DNA of 41,739 bases from Nitrospiraceae bacterium (GCA_003599505.1 QZKO01000077.1:1-41739), one strand, 5' to 3'; positions 1 through 7,725 are shown, numbered from the stretch's first letter. Notes: generated by a model not told the origin, from the sequence alone. Made by a program: numbers and translations.

Positions 1-335
1 CTCACGGCATCATCTATGAAGACAATGTCTTTGTCTCCATAACCGGCAGGAACGATCCCTTCGGGATTACAGGTTTTTACAGGGAGGATATGGCCTTCGG
101 ACTCAGGTCTTTCGAGATACAGGCCGGATACATGGAGGTCATAACCGCGGATGACATCCTCAGGGAGGCCGGGATTGATGAGAGGGCGGTTTATTACGGC
201 CTCGAGGATATTTCCGCAAAAAATATTTTCTGGAAGGTCTTCGCGTTAATAAAAAGGGTCTCGCCCACGTTCATAAAATTCTATGATTTCCCCGCGGAAA
301 AACTGCACGGTGTTATTACAAAGATAAAGATATGA
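1..335 (+). CDS. kup: Kup-type potassium uptake protein, C-terminal end (5' truncated by window)
   Basis: The reading frame is open from base 3 and stops at 335, so only about 110 C-terminal residues are present. Kup proteins are K+/H+ symporters of the inner membrane with a cytoplasmic C-terminal domain. Visible features fit that domain in Kup proteins: HGIIYEDNVFVSI at the start, RSFEIQAGYMEV in the middle, YYGLEDI, then a W-x-VFALIKR segment and a final FYDFPAEKLHGV-type ending. The first internal ATG (position 90) is not the start, because the frame and the family similarity continue upstream of it. No membrane segment is in the visible part. The assignment rests on recognising the C-terminal domain and is fairly secure; the transmembrane core cannot be checked. 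Confidence 0.78.
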   Translation, partial: HGIIYEDNVFVSITGRNDPFGITGFYREDMAFGLRSFEIQAGYMEVITADDILREAGIDERAVYYGLEDISAKNIFWKVFALIKRVSPTFIKFYDFPAEKLHGVITKIKI

Positions 336-340
336 GCCTT

Positions 341-463
341 TCAGGCGCAGTACCGGTCTTCTTCGTTTTCTTCTTCCTTGACTTCCTTGATGATCGCCCT
401 TATTAATTTTTCAAGTCTTTTCTTTATCTCTTCCGGGTCCAGTTTTTCGTTCGTATCGCTCAT
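341..463 (-). CDS. small charged hypothetical protein, 40 aa
   Basis: An ATG at 463 is preceded by AAGGAA at a good ribosome-binding distance. The 40-residue product starts MSDTNEKLDPEEIKKRLEKL and is dominated by Glu and Lys, which suggests one amphipathic or coiled-coil helix, ending in DRYCA. It lies convergent to the kup end with only five bases between the stop codons. I do not recognise a family. Good start context and a helix-like composition argue for a real gene; the short length argues for caution. Confidence 0.45.
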   Translation of the reverse strand: MSDTNEKLDPEEIKKRLEKLIRAIIKEVKEEENEEDRYCA

Positions 464-691
464 ACGGATTTCCTTGCAGTAAAGTTATATTACTTATCGG
501 CACGTTTATTGTTTTACCTTAGCCGGCCCTGATCATTACATTTCCCCTGACCCCTTAGACCCTTCTGTCGGATAATCCATACATGCGTTACTGTAAAAAC
601 CATACATTAATCACGCGTTAAACAAAAAGCCGGCGTATGCGTCAAGGATTCAACCACGGATAACCGCAGTCCTTTTGAAAACCGGGCCTGG

Positions 692-708
692 TTGGCACTT
701 ATTTTGCT
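692..708 (+). promoter_or_regulatory. sigma-54 (RpoN) promoter
   Basis: TTGGCAC at 692-698 and TTTTGCT at 702-708 match the -24/-12 consensus TGGCAC-N5-TTGCW. The invariant GG (694-695) and GC (706-707) are separated by exactly 10 bases. The predicted transcription start is near 719, giving a leader of about 23 bases before the ATG at 742. Such promoters need an AAA+ enhancer-binding activator of the NtrC type; one is encoded at 37606, but no direct link is visible. No clear activator-binding palindrome was found just upstream. Confidence 0.72.
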
Positions 709-741
709 AAAAACAGAAAGAATTTTTATTGAGGAGGCCTC

Positions 742-897
742 ATGATTACATCAGGTAAAAAATTTATTTCCAAGATCCTCGGGATAAGTTGCCGTTCCAA
801 AGACAACATCCTTCTTGAAGAAAAACAGGAAAAAGAGCAAAAGGAAAAAACGCTCAGGATAGCGTTATTGTCCGGCAGTATCAGGAGGATTAAATAA
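742..897 (+). CDS. small basic protein, 51 aa, under a sigma-54 promoter
   Basis: The ATG at 742 follows a strong GAGGAGG ribosome-binding site (731-737). The product begins MITSGKKFISKILGISC, has a central run rich in Lys, Glu and Gln (about residues 27-37) and ends SGSIRRIK. There is no convincing membrane segment; a short amphipathic helix is likely. It is the only gene directly downstream of the sigma-54 promoter at 692-708 and is followed after nine bases by the convergent end of hypD, so it is probably a monocistronic transcript. I do not recognise a family. The combination of perfect promoter, good ribosome-binding site and small ORF makes a real, regulated small protein plausible. Confidence 0.6.
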   Translation: MITSGKKFISKILGISCRSKDNILLEEKQEKEQKEKTLRIALLSGSIRRIK

Positions 898-905
898 AGG
901 ACAAC

Positions 906-1946
906 TTAATTTGTTTTATACCAGATATTACAGGCCCCCTCAAAGGAAACCATGCAGGGGCCCTTCGGTGCTTTCGGCGTGCAGGCTTTTTTGAATAATT
1001 TACAGGCGGAAGGGTAAGCCTTCCCGAGTATTATCGCGCCGCATATGCAGCCCGGGATTTTCGCTTCCTTTATCTCTTCAAGCTCAAAGACCTCCCTGGC
1101 GTTTCTTTCAGCGTACCTGTCTCTCAGCTCGAGCCCTGAAGCGGGAATGTATCCGACCCCCCTCCAGTTTACGTCAGCGACTTCAAAATACTTTTCCATC
1201 AGTTTCTGCGCCCGGACGTTCCCTTCGGATTTTACGACGCCGCTGTAGACGTTTGAGGTCCTCACGCTGCCGTCTTTAAGCTGTCTGAGGATTTCAAGGA
1301 TTCCGAGCAGGAGGTTGTCCGCTTCAAAACCCGCTACGACTGTCGGGATGCCGTATTTTTCAGAAAATACGTTCCATGCGTTTGAGCCGACTATCGCTGA
1401 AACATGACCGGGAGCAATAAACCCGTCGATGCCTATTTCCGCGTCTTTGACCAGCACTTCCATGATGGTCGGGGTCAACCTGTGCGAGCTGAGAATGAAC
1501 AGATTTTCCGGGACCCCCATCTCCAGGATGCCGGCGGTCGGAGCTGTCGTAGTCTCAAAGCCGATCGAGAAGAAAACTATCTTTTTATCCGGATTTGTTC
1601 TCGCGATATTTATCGCTTCAAATGGAGAGGTGATCATGCGGAAGTTCCTGCCTTCAGCCCTGATCGAGCCCTGCTGCGTAGGTACTCTCAGCATATCGCC
1701 ATAAGTTACCAGAATTATGTCATCTTTTTTTGAAAGGTTTATGGCATTGATGATATCGCTCTCAGGGCATACACAGACCGGGCATCCGGGACCGGGGATG
1801 ATCTCCAGGTTTTCAGGCATGAGGCTCCTCATCCCCGAAAACGCGATCGTGTGCTCGTGCGACCCGCACACGTTCATGATGCGGATTTTTTTATTGTCGG
1901 GGACGAGAGAATGGATGAGTTTGATGATGTCCTGAGTTTTTTTCAT
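906..1946 (-). CDS. hypD: hydrogenase maturation protein HypD
   Basis: HypD is the iron-sulfur scaffold that, with HypC, assembles the Fe(CN)2CO unit of [NiFe]-hydrogenases in the cytoplasm. The 346-aa product shows the family motifs in order: NVCGSHEHT near residue 30, the cysteine-rich PGPGCPVCVCP near residue 55, GFETTTAPTA in the middle, and a C-terminal Cys region (CICGAIILGKAYPSACKLF, then CTPK and GACNIW) that binds the [4Fe-4S] cluster. I chose the ATG at 1946 (MKKTQDIIK) over an upstream ATG at 2027, because the 27 extra residues overlap the end of hypE and look unlike HypD. It is the last gene of hypCABED; the 43-base gap after hypE holds an AGCT-rich dispersed repeat rather than a clear ribosome-binding site. 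Confidence 0.95.
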   Translation of the reverse strand: MKKTQDIIKLIHSLVPDNKKIRIMNVCGSHEHTIAFSGMRSLMPENLEIIPGPGCPVCVCPESDIINAINLSKKDDIILVTYGDMLRVPTQQGSIRAEGRNFRMITSPFEAINIARTNPDKKIVFFSIGFETTTAPTAGILEMGVPENLFILSSHRLTPTIMEVLVKDAEIGIDGFIAPGHVSAIVGSNAWNVFSEKYGIPTVVAGFEADNLLLGILEILRQLKDGSVRTSNVYSGVVKSEGNVRAQKLMEKYFEVADVNWRGVGYIPASGLELRDRYAERNAREVFELEEIKEAKIPGCICGAIILGKAYPSACKLFKKACTPKAPKGPCMVSFEGACNIWYKTN

Positions 1947-1989
1947 ATTTTTAGCTGTAAGCTGATAGCTGTCGGCTATAAGCTCTTTT

Positions 1990-2982
1990 TCAGCAGATCC
2001 TCGGCAGCATGTCCTCTTCAAGCACATCCAGAAGACGCTCGCCGCCTATTCTGGTCCTCAGCCGCGCGCCTTTGAACTTTGAAGAGATGTTCCCGATAAT
2101 GGCCGCGTTATGTCCAAGAGAGTGTTTTCTCAGGATGCCGACAATTTTACCGGCGCTTTCATCTGACGCGATAATAAGCGCCTTGCCTTCATTTGCAAGG
2201 TAGAGGGGATCATAGCCAAGCATATCCGAAATGAAGCGGACATCCTCTCTCACCGGCACCTTATCTTCAAATATTTCCACTCCCAATCCGGTAAGGTCTG
2301 AAAGCTCGGCAAGGACCGTTGCCGCGCCTCCGCGCGTGGGGTCCCGCATCCACTTCAGGCCTTCTATTTCGAAGAGAGGCGTGAGCAGGCCGTTCAAAGG
2401 GGCGCAGTCGCTCTCAACCCGGGACTTAATAGCGAATTCATCCCTTGCCAGCGCAATGGCTGTTCCGTGGTCTCCCAGGGTCCCTGTCGCGATGACCGCG
2501 TCACCTGGTGAAATATTGTCCGGAAACAGCGGCCTGGCGATCTCGCCGATTCCGGTAGTGTTGATATACACGCCGTCGCATTTTCCTTTTTCAACGACCT
2601 TTGTATCGCCTGCCGCGATCCTGACACCGGCATTCCGGGAAGTTTCGCCGATGCTCTTCACGATATCCTCAAGGCTTCCGATGGGGAACCCTTCTTCAAG
2701 TATTATTCCGATGGAAAGATATCCGGGCACGGCCCCGCTGACCGCGAGGTCATTTACTGTTCCGCATACAGAGAGCTTGCCGATATCGCCGCCGGGGAAA
2801 AAAAGCGGACGCACAACATAAGAATCAGTGGTCAAAGCCGTGTTATGATTTTTGAGTCTGATGTAAGCGGCGTCTTCAAGCGGTTTGAGCTCTTCCGAAT
2901 TAAAGTATTTCAAAAATACTTTTTGTATCAACTCCCGCGTGAGCCTCCCGCCGCTGCCGTGACCTATCTCGATTTTTTTCAT
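1990..2982 (-). CDS. hypE: hydrogenase maturation protein HypE (carbamoyl dehydratase)
   Basis: HypE carries a carbamoyl group on its C-terminal cysteine (supplied by HypF) and dehydrates it with ATP to the cyanide ligand of the [NiFe] centre. The 330-aa product begins MKKIEIGHGSGGR, the typical start, and ends exactly in PRIC, so the catalytic C-terminal Cys is present. The PurM-like ATP-binding fold is indicated by GDTKVVEKG and RDPTRGGAATVLAEL. An upstream ATG at 3039 would add 19 unrelated residues and lies in a dispersed-repeat sequence, so 2982 is preferred. It follows hypB after about 95 bases of repeat-filled spacer. No hypF is visible in the window. Confidence 0.95.
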   Translation of the reverse strand: MKKIEIGHGSGGRLTRELIQKVFLKYFNSEELKPLEDAAYIRLKNHNTALTTDSYVVRPLFFPGGDIGKLSVCGTVNDLAVSGAVPGYLSIGIILEEGFPIGSLEDIVKSIGETSRNAGVRIAAGDTKVVEKGKCDGVYINTTGIGEIARPLFPDNISPGDAVIATGTLGDHGTAIALARDEFAIKSRVESDCAPLNGLLTPLFEIEGLKWMRDPTRGGAATVLAELSDLTGLGVEIFEDKVPVREDVRFISDMLGYDPLYLANEGKALIIASDESAGKIVGILRKHSLGHNAAIIGNISSKFKGARLRTRIGGERLLDVLEEDMLPRIC

Positions 2983-3024
2983 AATGTTATTAACCACAGA
3001 TTTCCACGGATTACACAGATTTTT

Positions 3025-3102
3025 TAAACACAGAGACACTGAGGCACAGAGAAAGAAAATTCTTTTTTTATGTCCCTCAGCGTCTCAGTGTCTCTGTGTT
3101 TA
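3025..3102. repeat. inverted pair of a dispersed repeat, 19-bp perfect arms
   Basis: Arms at 3025-3043 and 3084-3102 are exact reverse complements (TAAACACAGAGACACTGAG on the left). Diverged copies of the same sequence occur at about 7377-7408 and 40586-40616. The right arm overlaps the 3' end of hypB and encodes its last residues (NTETLRR). Next to it, 2990-3024 carries a second dispersed motif (ACCACAGATTTCCACGGATT), with a related copy near 653-668. The pair could form a hairpin between hypB and hypE in the transcript. Confidence 0.75.
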
Positions 3103-3796
3103 ATAATCCTTTTATATAATCAACCCAATCATCTATTCCTTCCCCTGTTTTAGCAGACGCGACAATTATTTTTAAAGAAGGGTTAATCGAGAGCGCGTCC
3201 TTTTTTATCTTCCCCATATCAAAATCAAAATACGGCGCGAGATCGGATTTTGAAATGATGAGCGCCTGCGAAGTCTTAATCGCCTTAGGGTATTTCAAAG
3301 GCTTGTCGTGCCCTTCGGGAACAGAGATGAGGACCACCCGAATATGCTCGCCGAGGTCAAAAAATGAAGGACATACCAGGTTCCCGACATTTTCAATAAA
3401 CAGTACGTCCAGCCTGTTTCCGTTCAGGGAGCGCTCCAGCATATGGAGGCCTTTGTGGACCAGGACGGAATCCAGATGGCACGCGCCTCCGGTAGTAAGC
3501 TGGACTGCGGGAACGCCTTTCTTCCTTATCCTCTCGGCGTCGAGGTCTGTTTCAATATCGCCTTCAAGTACGCCGATACTTATTTCATTCTTCAGCAAGT
3601 CAATAGTCTTCTCAAGCAAAGTGGTCTTGCCTGAACCGGGAGAGCTGATGATGTTGATCGCCAAGGCGCCGTCCTCATCGAAATGCTTCCTGTTGCCCGC
3701 GGCAGCCTCTTCGTTGGCTTTAAGCAGGCTCTGGTTCACATCGATGGTCCTGGTTTCCCTGTGATTATGTTCGTGACAACCGCATACATCACACAC
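3077..3796 (-). CDS. hypB: hydrogenase nickel incorporation GTPase HypB
   Basis: HypB is the GTPase that, with HypA, delivers nickel to the hydrogenase large subunit precursor. The 239-aa product starts MCDVCGCHEHNH, a short Cys/His metal-binding head without the long His-rich stretch of some homologues. The G-domain is visible: SSPGSGKTTLL (P-loop, near residue 55), EGDIETDLDAERI, metal-site GACHLD, and KSD near the C-terminal third. Start is GTG at 3796, preceded by GAGGTG; the hypA stop lies three bases upstream, so translation is coupled. The last residues (NTETLRR) are written by the dispersed repeat at 3084-3102 and are probably not ancestral. Confidence 0.95.
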   Translation of the reverse strand: MCDVCGCHEHNHRETRTIDVNQSLLKANEEAAAGNRKHFDEDGALAINIISSPGSGKTTLLEKTIDLLKNEISIGVLEGDIETDLDAERIRKKGVPAVQLTTGGACHLDSVLVHKGLHMLERSLNGNRLDVLFIENVGNLVCPSFFDLGEHIRVVLISVPEGHDKPLKYPKAIKTSQALIISKSDLAPYFDFDMGKIKKDALSINPSLKIIVASAKTGEGIDDWVDYIKGLLNTETLRR

Positions 3797-3799
3797 AGT

Positions 3800-4150
3800 T
3801 TACACCTCCACTTCCACATTCTCTATATGCTGCTCCTCTCCTGACAGGATCTTTAAATTATACGAGTTACAATCAGGACACGAAGCGGGATAAAGGTCAT
3901 CAGTTTCAAATGCCTTCCCGCATTTACTGCACGCGTACACCAGGGGGACTTCATCTACTGAAATCGTTGCAGAAGACAGGAGCGGATGTTCAAGCTTTAC
4001 GGCGTCAAAGGCGAATATCAATGAATCCGTCACTATACCGGACATTTTCCCTATTTTCAGTTTCACGTTTGTCACCTTCTTCGCGTTGTTTTCAGCGGCT
4101 ATCCTCTTCAGCTCTTCAACCATCCCCAGCGCGATTGAAACCTCGTGCAC
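3800..4150 (-). CDS. hypA: hydrogenase maturation nickel chaperone HypA
   Basis: HypA binds nickel through its N-terminal Met-His and zinc through two CxxC pairs, and passes nickel to the hydrogenase with HypB. The 116-aa product starts MHEVSIALGMVEEL (His2 and Glu3 conserved) and contains C-x2-C twice (CSKC and CPDC, residues about 74-94). The length is standard. Its start overlaps the end of hypC by 35 bases in another frame, and its stop is three bases from the hypB GTG, so the three genes form a tightly coupled unit. Confidence 0.95.
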   Translation of the reverse strand: MHEVSIALGMVEELKRIAAENNAKKVTNVKLKIGKMSGIVTDSLIFAFDAVKLEHPLLSSATISVDEVPLVYACSKCGKAFETDDLYPASCPDCNSYNLKILSGEEQHIENVEVEV

Positions 4151-4388
4151 CTTCCTCCTCCCCGTCCATCAAACGCAGGACTTCATCCAGCGCCTCCCAT
4201 ATCTCGTCAGCCATTTTTCTGTCTATCTTTTCAATCGCAAAACCCACATGCACGATAACATGGTCGCCGATTTCAAGCTGGTCCTGAGACAGAAGCTGCA
4301 GGCCTATTTCCCTCCTTACCCCTTTTGCCTCTGCTATCCCCGAAGGATAATTCAGTTCTATAATCTGCATGGGAACGCCGACACACAT
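4116..4388 (-). CDS. hypC: hydrogenase maturation chaperone HypC
   Basis: HypC partners HypD in assembling the Fe(CN)2CO group and delivers it to the hydrogenase large subunit; its Cys2 is essential. The 90-aa product starts MCVGVPMQII, and has the family segment GDHVIVHVGFAIEKID followed by EIWEALDEVLRLM. It is first in the hypCABED unit, behind a predicted sigma-70 promoter at 4484-4512 and a leader of about 90 bases. The last dozen residues (GARGFNRAGDG) run over the start of hypA and may be a neutral extension. The ribosome-binding site is weak. Confidence 0.93.
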   Translation of the reverse strand: MCVGVPMQIIELNYPSGIAEAKGVRREIGLQLLSQDQLEIGDHVIVHVGFAIEKIDRKMADEIWEALDEVLRLMDGEEEGARGFNRAGDG

Positions 4389-4483
4389 ATTACTTTGTAA
4401 ACCTGAATTTTAATTGTTTTAGCGGCATAAGAGCCGGAGAGAATTATTATTATCCGGGTTGGTCGCCTTATCGGTCATAAGGT

Positions 4484-4512
4484 AAAATAGCACAACGCAG
4501 CGCCGTTTTCAA
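4484..4512 (-). promoter_or_regulatory. predicted sigma-70 promoter of the hyp operon
   Basis: On the minus strand TTGAAA (4507-4512) and TATTTT (4484-4489) are separated by 17 bases. The start would be near 4477, about 90 bases before the hypC ATG. Hydrogenase accessory operons are often controlled by anaerobic or nickel regulators, but I see no clear operator here. Confidence 0.5.
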
Positions 4513-4540
4513 TAAACAGCCAAACACCCTGACGCGGTCC

Positions 4541-5047
4541 TTATCTGACAAATTTATCCGTAAATATATAATCATTCTCCTTCATTTTCGCGTGACACCC
4601 GATGCAGTCCCCGACCTTCCCTTCAGTAACAGTTTTGCCGTTAGCATCGTACTGAGCCCAGTACCAGTCGCCTGCCGGAGGGTTATATCCCCTGATTTTG
4701 TACATCACAAATACAGCGGAAAGTTTTTTCCCTCCCGCGTAGTTTTCCGTGACAATAATGGAGCCGTTCGCCGTCTTTTTCCCGGCCTTGATGGAATAGA
4801 GAGCATTGTCATTGACATATGTCGTGATAATGTCGAGGGGGGGTCTTCCCTTCACGAGCTTCCCTTTGCCGGGCCAGAGGTCCCACCTGTTGTAAGGGTC
4901 CTCAGCAGTGATATATTTGAACACAGCTTCGGCGTGCGGGCCCGGAAAAGGGACATACGTCTCGGCAGGAGTTACCTGATGAATAGCATAGGCGACTGTT
5001 GCAGTGACAAATATTAAAACCGATAAGGCTGATAACAGTTTTTTCAT
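4541..5047 (-). CDS. periplasmic c-type cytochrome, cytochrome P460-like, 168 aa
   Basis: The product has a signal peptide (MKKLLSALSVLIFVTATVAYA) and one haem-binding motif, CIGCH, near the C-terminus, followed by ENDYIFTDKF. The body (PFPGPHAEAVFKYITAEDPYNRWDLWPGKGK, then segments on gas-exposure-like loops such as YNPPAGDWYWAQYD) and the late CxxCH followed by a D-Y-x-F-T ending fit the cytochrome P460 / cytochrome c'-beta family, whose members oxidise hydroxylamine or bind NO. Whether the P460-type lysine cross-link exists cannot be told. Start at 5047 has GGAGG six bases upstream (5053-5057), better than an ATG at 5059. It is monocistronic behind its own promoter. Confidence 0.72.
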   Translation of the reverse strand: MKKLLSALSVLIFVTATVAYAIHQVTPAETYVPFPGPHAEAVFKYITAEDPYNRWDLWPGKGKLVKGRPPLDIITTYVNDNALYSIKAGKKTANGSIIVTENYAGGKKLSAVFVMYKIRGYNPPAGDWYWAQYDANGKTVTEGKVGDCIGCHAKMKENDYIFTDKFVR

Positions 5048-5080
5048 GTTTGCCTCCATTGCGTAAATTTTGATAAAACC

Positions 5081-5108
5081 ATTATATCACCGTCCGGGAC
5101 AAACACAA
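5081..5108 (-). promoter_or_regulatory. predicted sigma-70 promoter of the P460-like cytochrome gene
   Basis: Minus-strand TTGTGT (5103-5108) and a perfect TATAAT (5081-5086) are 16 bases apart. The expected start near 5074 leaves a leader of about 27 bases carrying the GGAGG ribosome-binding site. Confidence 0.5.
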
Positions 5109-5173
5109 GGAGGGCATTAAAGGCAGTCAGCCGCTGAAAAGAAATATTTTGGTTCCGGCTATGCCGGGTTAGG

Positions 5174-7324
5174 TTAAATTGCTTTCCCCTGAGCTATCAT
5201 ACGGGGACCATCAGGAGGAAGGCCGTTCATTACGCGGTACTGCCAGTAGCTTCTCAAAACTTTTTTTACATAAAACCGTGTTTCTTTATAAGGTATGTTC
5301 TCGATAAATTCAATGAGGTCGTCCCTGTAGTATTTCTCCTGCCAGATCTTCAGGGCTTCTTCTCCCGCGTTATATGCCGCAAGCGCGAAAGGGACCTCCC
5401 TGAACTCATTAAGAAGCTTTGACAGGTAATGTGTTCCCAGTAATATATTCTTTTGAACATCGTGGATTTCCGAACGGTCTTCAAGACGCAGTTTTATATC
5501 TTCCTTCAACCTGTAAGCGGTAGCGGGCATAAGCTGCATAAGTCCAATGGCCCCCGCCCATGATACCGCGTTCGGGTCAAAGCGGCTCTCCTCCCTGATT
5601 ACCGCGGCAACAAGATACTTGTCCACATCCTGCGGTCCCGCCGCCTCTTCTATGATATTGTTAAAACCGAAAGGGAACGAATAAGGGAGGAATTCCCCGT
5701 CCTCTTCTTTTTCAGCAAAGGCGATTATCTTCCTGTACTCACCAAGCTCCATCGCTATACGTCCAAGATACAGGAAGTCATTCCTGTTCTTATTGCGTCT
5801 CAGGGATTCGATTATCTCATTTACAGCCTCGTCCCTCATGCCTGACAATGCCAGCGCTTCTATCCTGCTATATGTTTCTCCCTCCGGCTTTGCCGGTTTT
5901 GAAGCCTCGACCGTCATGGGCAAGACAGGCGCAGACGAACGCATTCTTATCAGATATCCGTAAAAACTCCTGTCGGAAGGAAGGCCGCTGAAAAAGTCAC
6001 CGCCTTCCCCGTCGCACACAGACTTGTCACTTAATCGCGCAGACAATTTCTGTGTCAAACATTCCCCGGCCGCTCTCTCACGGGCCCTCGCCTTCCAGTA
6101 AAGATATTTATAATAATTATCGCTTTTCTCATATGCGGCAAGCTGAGAAAAATATTGCTGTGCCGCCCTGTAATTGCCGGAGATATAATGCATCCAACCC
6201 GTTCCCCACAGGGCCTCTTCTTTCCTTGAAGGGAAATTACTTATGACCTCTTTATAATTCCCGGCGGCGTCTTCAAAGTCCCTCTGTCTTATGAATTCAT
6301 CAGCCTCCATAAGCAGAAGGAGGGCCAGTTTTTCATTACCGGGATAGCGTTTCCTGAATTCTTTTTTGATTTTCCCGAAATCCCTCCTGTTATCCATCCT
6401 GTGAAAGGCCCAGCCCCGATAATACAGCGCTTCAGGAGTCTTGACCACCCCGAAACTCCGGGCCGCCCTGTCATACTGCTTTAATCTGAATTGACACATG
6501 CCGACAGCGAATCCTACCTTGTCCTTGTCCGCCTTGCCGGTAAATTTCAGGGCCTTCCGGTATTCCGTCTCCGCCCTCTGGAAATTGTTCTTCGCGTACA
6601 GACTGTCGGCCCTTTTCAGGATTTCATCCTTTGTAAATGTGTCCGCCCTGAGCTGTATCAGCTCCTTTAACGCGCTGTCCGATTCCGGCGCCGCATTGAT
6701 ATAGATTTCCTTCATGAGACGGGCTGCCCGCACTGTTTCACCACTGTTTTTAAGGAGTACGGCGAGGTCCCACTTATAATCCCAGTCGGAAGGGTAATCT
6801 CCGATATATTGAAAAAGCGCGTCCACGGCGTCTTTCTCCCTCTTTAATGAAAGCAGCGCGTTTATTTCAGACCGTTTTGCAAACTGCGTCAGGAGTCTGT
6901 TATCAATTTGCCGTGAAACGCTGACGACGCTCTCGAACTTCCCCGCTGCCGTATAAGCTTCAACAAGCAATTTGAGCGCATACTCTCTCAGCAAAGGGTA
7001 TGCGTCAGCGGCCTTCAGCAGATAATTTTCAGCCTCCTCATAAGAGCCCTCTTCCTTATAAAGCCTGCCGAGCAGAAAATACACTTTTTGCTTTTCAGGG
7101 GTTTCATCCCTTTCCATATCAAGCAAAATATCCTCCGCGGCTTTATAAGACCCTCTGCTGATAAATCCCGCCGCTGTTTTAAGCCTGCTCTCAATGTCAA
7201 CGGAGGAAGGGCTGACAGCGGCCCCATCGGTTTCAGCGCCGGAAGCGCCGCAAATACCGTTCAGAGCAAAAAAGATAATGAACGGGAGCAGAATATACTT
7301 ATTTGCTTCCATGAAGAAACGCAT
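5174..7324 (-). CDS. Slt70-like soluble lytic murein transglycosylase with TPR-rich N-terminal region
   Basis: This enzyme cleaves the beta-1,4 bond between MurNAc and GlcNAc in peptidoglycan from the periplasm. The 716-aa product has a signal peptide (about residues 1-28), a long alpha-helical part with TPR-like helices (about 40-480), and a C-terminal GEWL/SLT domain (about 560-690). Catalytic Glu lies in REESRFDPNAVS; further SLT motifs are GAIGLMQLMPATA and AYNAGEEAL, with a final YVKKVLRSYWQY. The start could be Met1 or Met5; neither has a strong ribosome-binding site. It resembles Slt70 in size (E. coli about 645 aa) and layout. The gene stands alone between the cytochrome and the tRNAs. 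Confidence 0.9.
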   Translation of the reverse strand: MRFFMEANKYILLPFIIFFALNGICGASGAETDGAAVSPSSVDIESRLKTAAGFISRGSYKAAEDILLDMERDETPEKQKVYFLLGRLYKEEGSYEEAENYLLKAADAYPLLREYALKLLVEAYTAAGKFESVVSVSRQIDNRLLTQFAKRSEINALLSLKREKDAVDALFQYIGDYPSDWDYKWDLAVLLKNSGETVRAARLMKEIYINAAPESDSALKELIQLRADTFTKDEILKRADSLYAKNNFQRAETEYRKALKFTGKADKDKVGFAVGMCQFRLKQYDRAARSFGVVKTPEALYYRGWAFHRMDNRRDFGKIKKEFRKRYPGNEKLALLLLMEADEFIRQRDFEDAAGNYKEVISNFPSRKEEALWGTGWMHYISGNYRAAQQYFSQLAAYEKSDNYYKYLYWKARARERAAGECLTQKLSARLSDKSVCDGEGGDFFSGLPSDRSFYGYLIRMRSSAPVLPMTVEASKPAKPEGETYSRIEALALSGMRDEAVNEIIESLRRNKNRNDFLYLGRIAMELGEYRKIIAFAEKEEDGEFLPYSFPFGFNNIIEEAAGPQDVDKYLVAAVIREESRFDPNAVSWAGAIGLMQLMPATAYRLKEDIKLRLEDRSEIHDVQKNILLGTHYLSKLLNEFREVPFALAAYNAGEEALKIWQEKYYRDDLIEFIENIPYKETRFYVKKVLRSYWQYRVMNGLPPDGPRMIAQGKAI

Positions 7325-7455
7325 AAATTTATATTAATCCAAAAACTATTTCTAAACAATAGCCCTGTCGTTTAAGTCTTTCTCTGTGTCTCTGTGACCA
7401 CTGTGTTTTTTTTAACAACCAAGGAAAGACAAAAGGAGATCGGGAAAGCGAAAAA

Positions 7456-7530
7456 TGGAGGCGGCGAGCGGATTCGAACCGCTGGATAAAGGTTTTGCAG
7501 ACCTCTCCCTTGCCACTTGGGTACGCCGCC
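7456..7530 (-). tRNA. tRNA-Cys (GCA)
   Basis: The minus strand folds into a cloverleaf with acceptor stem GGCGGCG/CGCCGCC, anticodon loop CTGCAAA (anticodon GCA), T-loop TTCGAAT, discriminator T and an encoded CCA end. It is 75 nt including CCA. It follows tRNA-Gly on the same strand after about 50 bases containing a short inverted repeat (AGTGAGAAGTGAGAA against CACTTCCTGCTTCCTACTT). Confidence 0.96.
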
Positions 7531-7581
7531 GGTTTAAAAGTGAGAAGTGAGAACCCACTTCCTGCTTCCTACTTAATATTA

Positions 7582-7656
7582 TGGAGCGGGCGACGGGATT
7601 CGAACCCGCGACCCCAACCTTGGCAAGGTTGTGCTCTACCACTGAGCTACACCCGC
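7582..7656 (-). tRNA. tRNA-Gly (GCC)
   Basis: The minus strand gives GCGGGTG acceptor arm, D-loop AGTGGTAGAGC, anticodon loop TTGCCAA (anticodon GCC), T-arm GGGTTCGAATCCC and an encoded CCA. Length 75 nt. It is upstream of tRNA-Cys, so the two are probably one transcript starting from the promoter at 7726-7755. Confidence 0.96.
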
Positions 7657-7665
7657 GTTGAACAG

Positions 7666-7687
7666 GGGGCGTATTGCAATACGCCCC
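7666..7687. repeat. REP-like palindrome, copy a
   Basis: A perfect 22-nt palindrome, GGGGCGTATTG and its reverse complement, followed by TAC. It belongs to the family of GTAGGGGC...GCCCCTAC hairpins that recurs at 14284, 15774, 19297, 19346, 19665, 19979, 22338 and 22949. Here it sits between tRNA-Gly and the trpE promoter. Confidence 0.8.
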
Positions 7688-7707
7688 TACAACAATTAAC
7701 TTAAATG

Positions 7708-7720
7708 GTCTATAATAGAC
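7708..7720 (+). promoter_or_regulatory. trpE -10 region embedded in a perfect inverted repeat (possible operator)
   Basis: GTCTATAATAGAC is a 13-nt perfect inverted repeat around one central A, and contains TATAAT (7711-7716) in the right place to be the -10 box of the trpE transcript. The -35 side (TACAAC, 7688-7693) is poor and overlaps the flank of palindrome copy a. A repressor bound here would block both this promoter and the divergent tRNA promoter. The operator role is inference; the repeat itself is plainly visible. It does not resemble the E. coli TrpR box. Confidence 0.4.
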
Positions 7721-7725
7721 TTTTA

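Noticed and set aside
2231-2821. Plus-strand ORF of 196 codons opposite hypE
   Set aside because: Serine/proline-rich translation typical of the antisense of a real gene; hypE on the other strand is certain.
4411-4476. 19-codon ORF in the hypC leader (MTDKATNPDNNNS...) as a regulatory upstream ORF
   Set aside because: No ribosome-binding site and no regulatory codon pattern; chance is sufficient.
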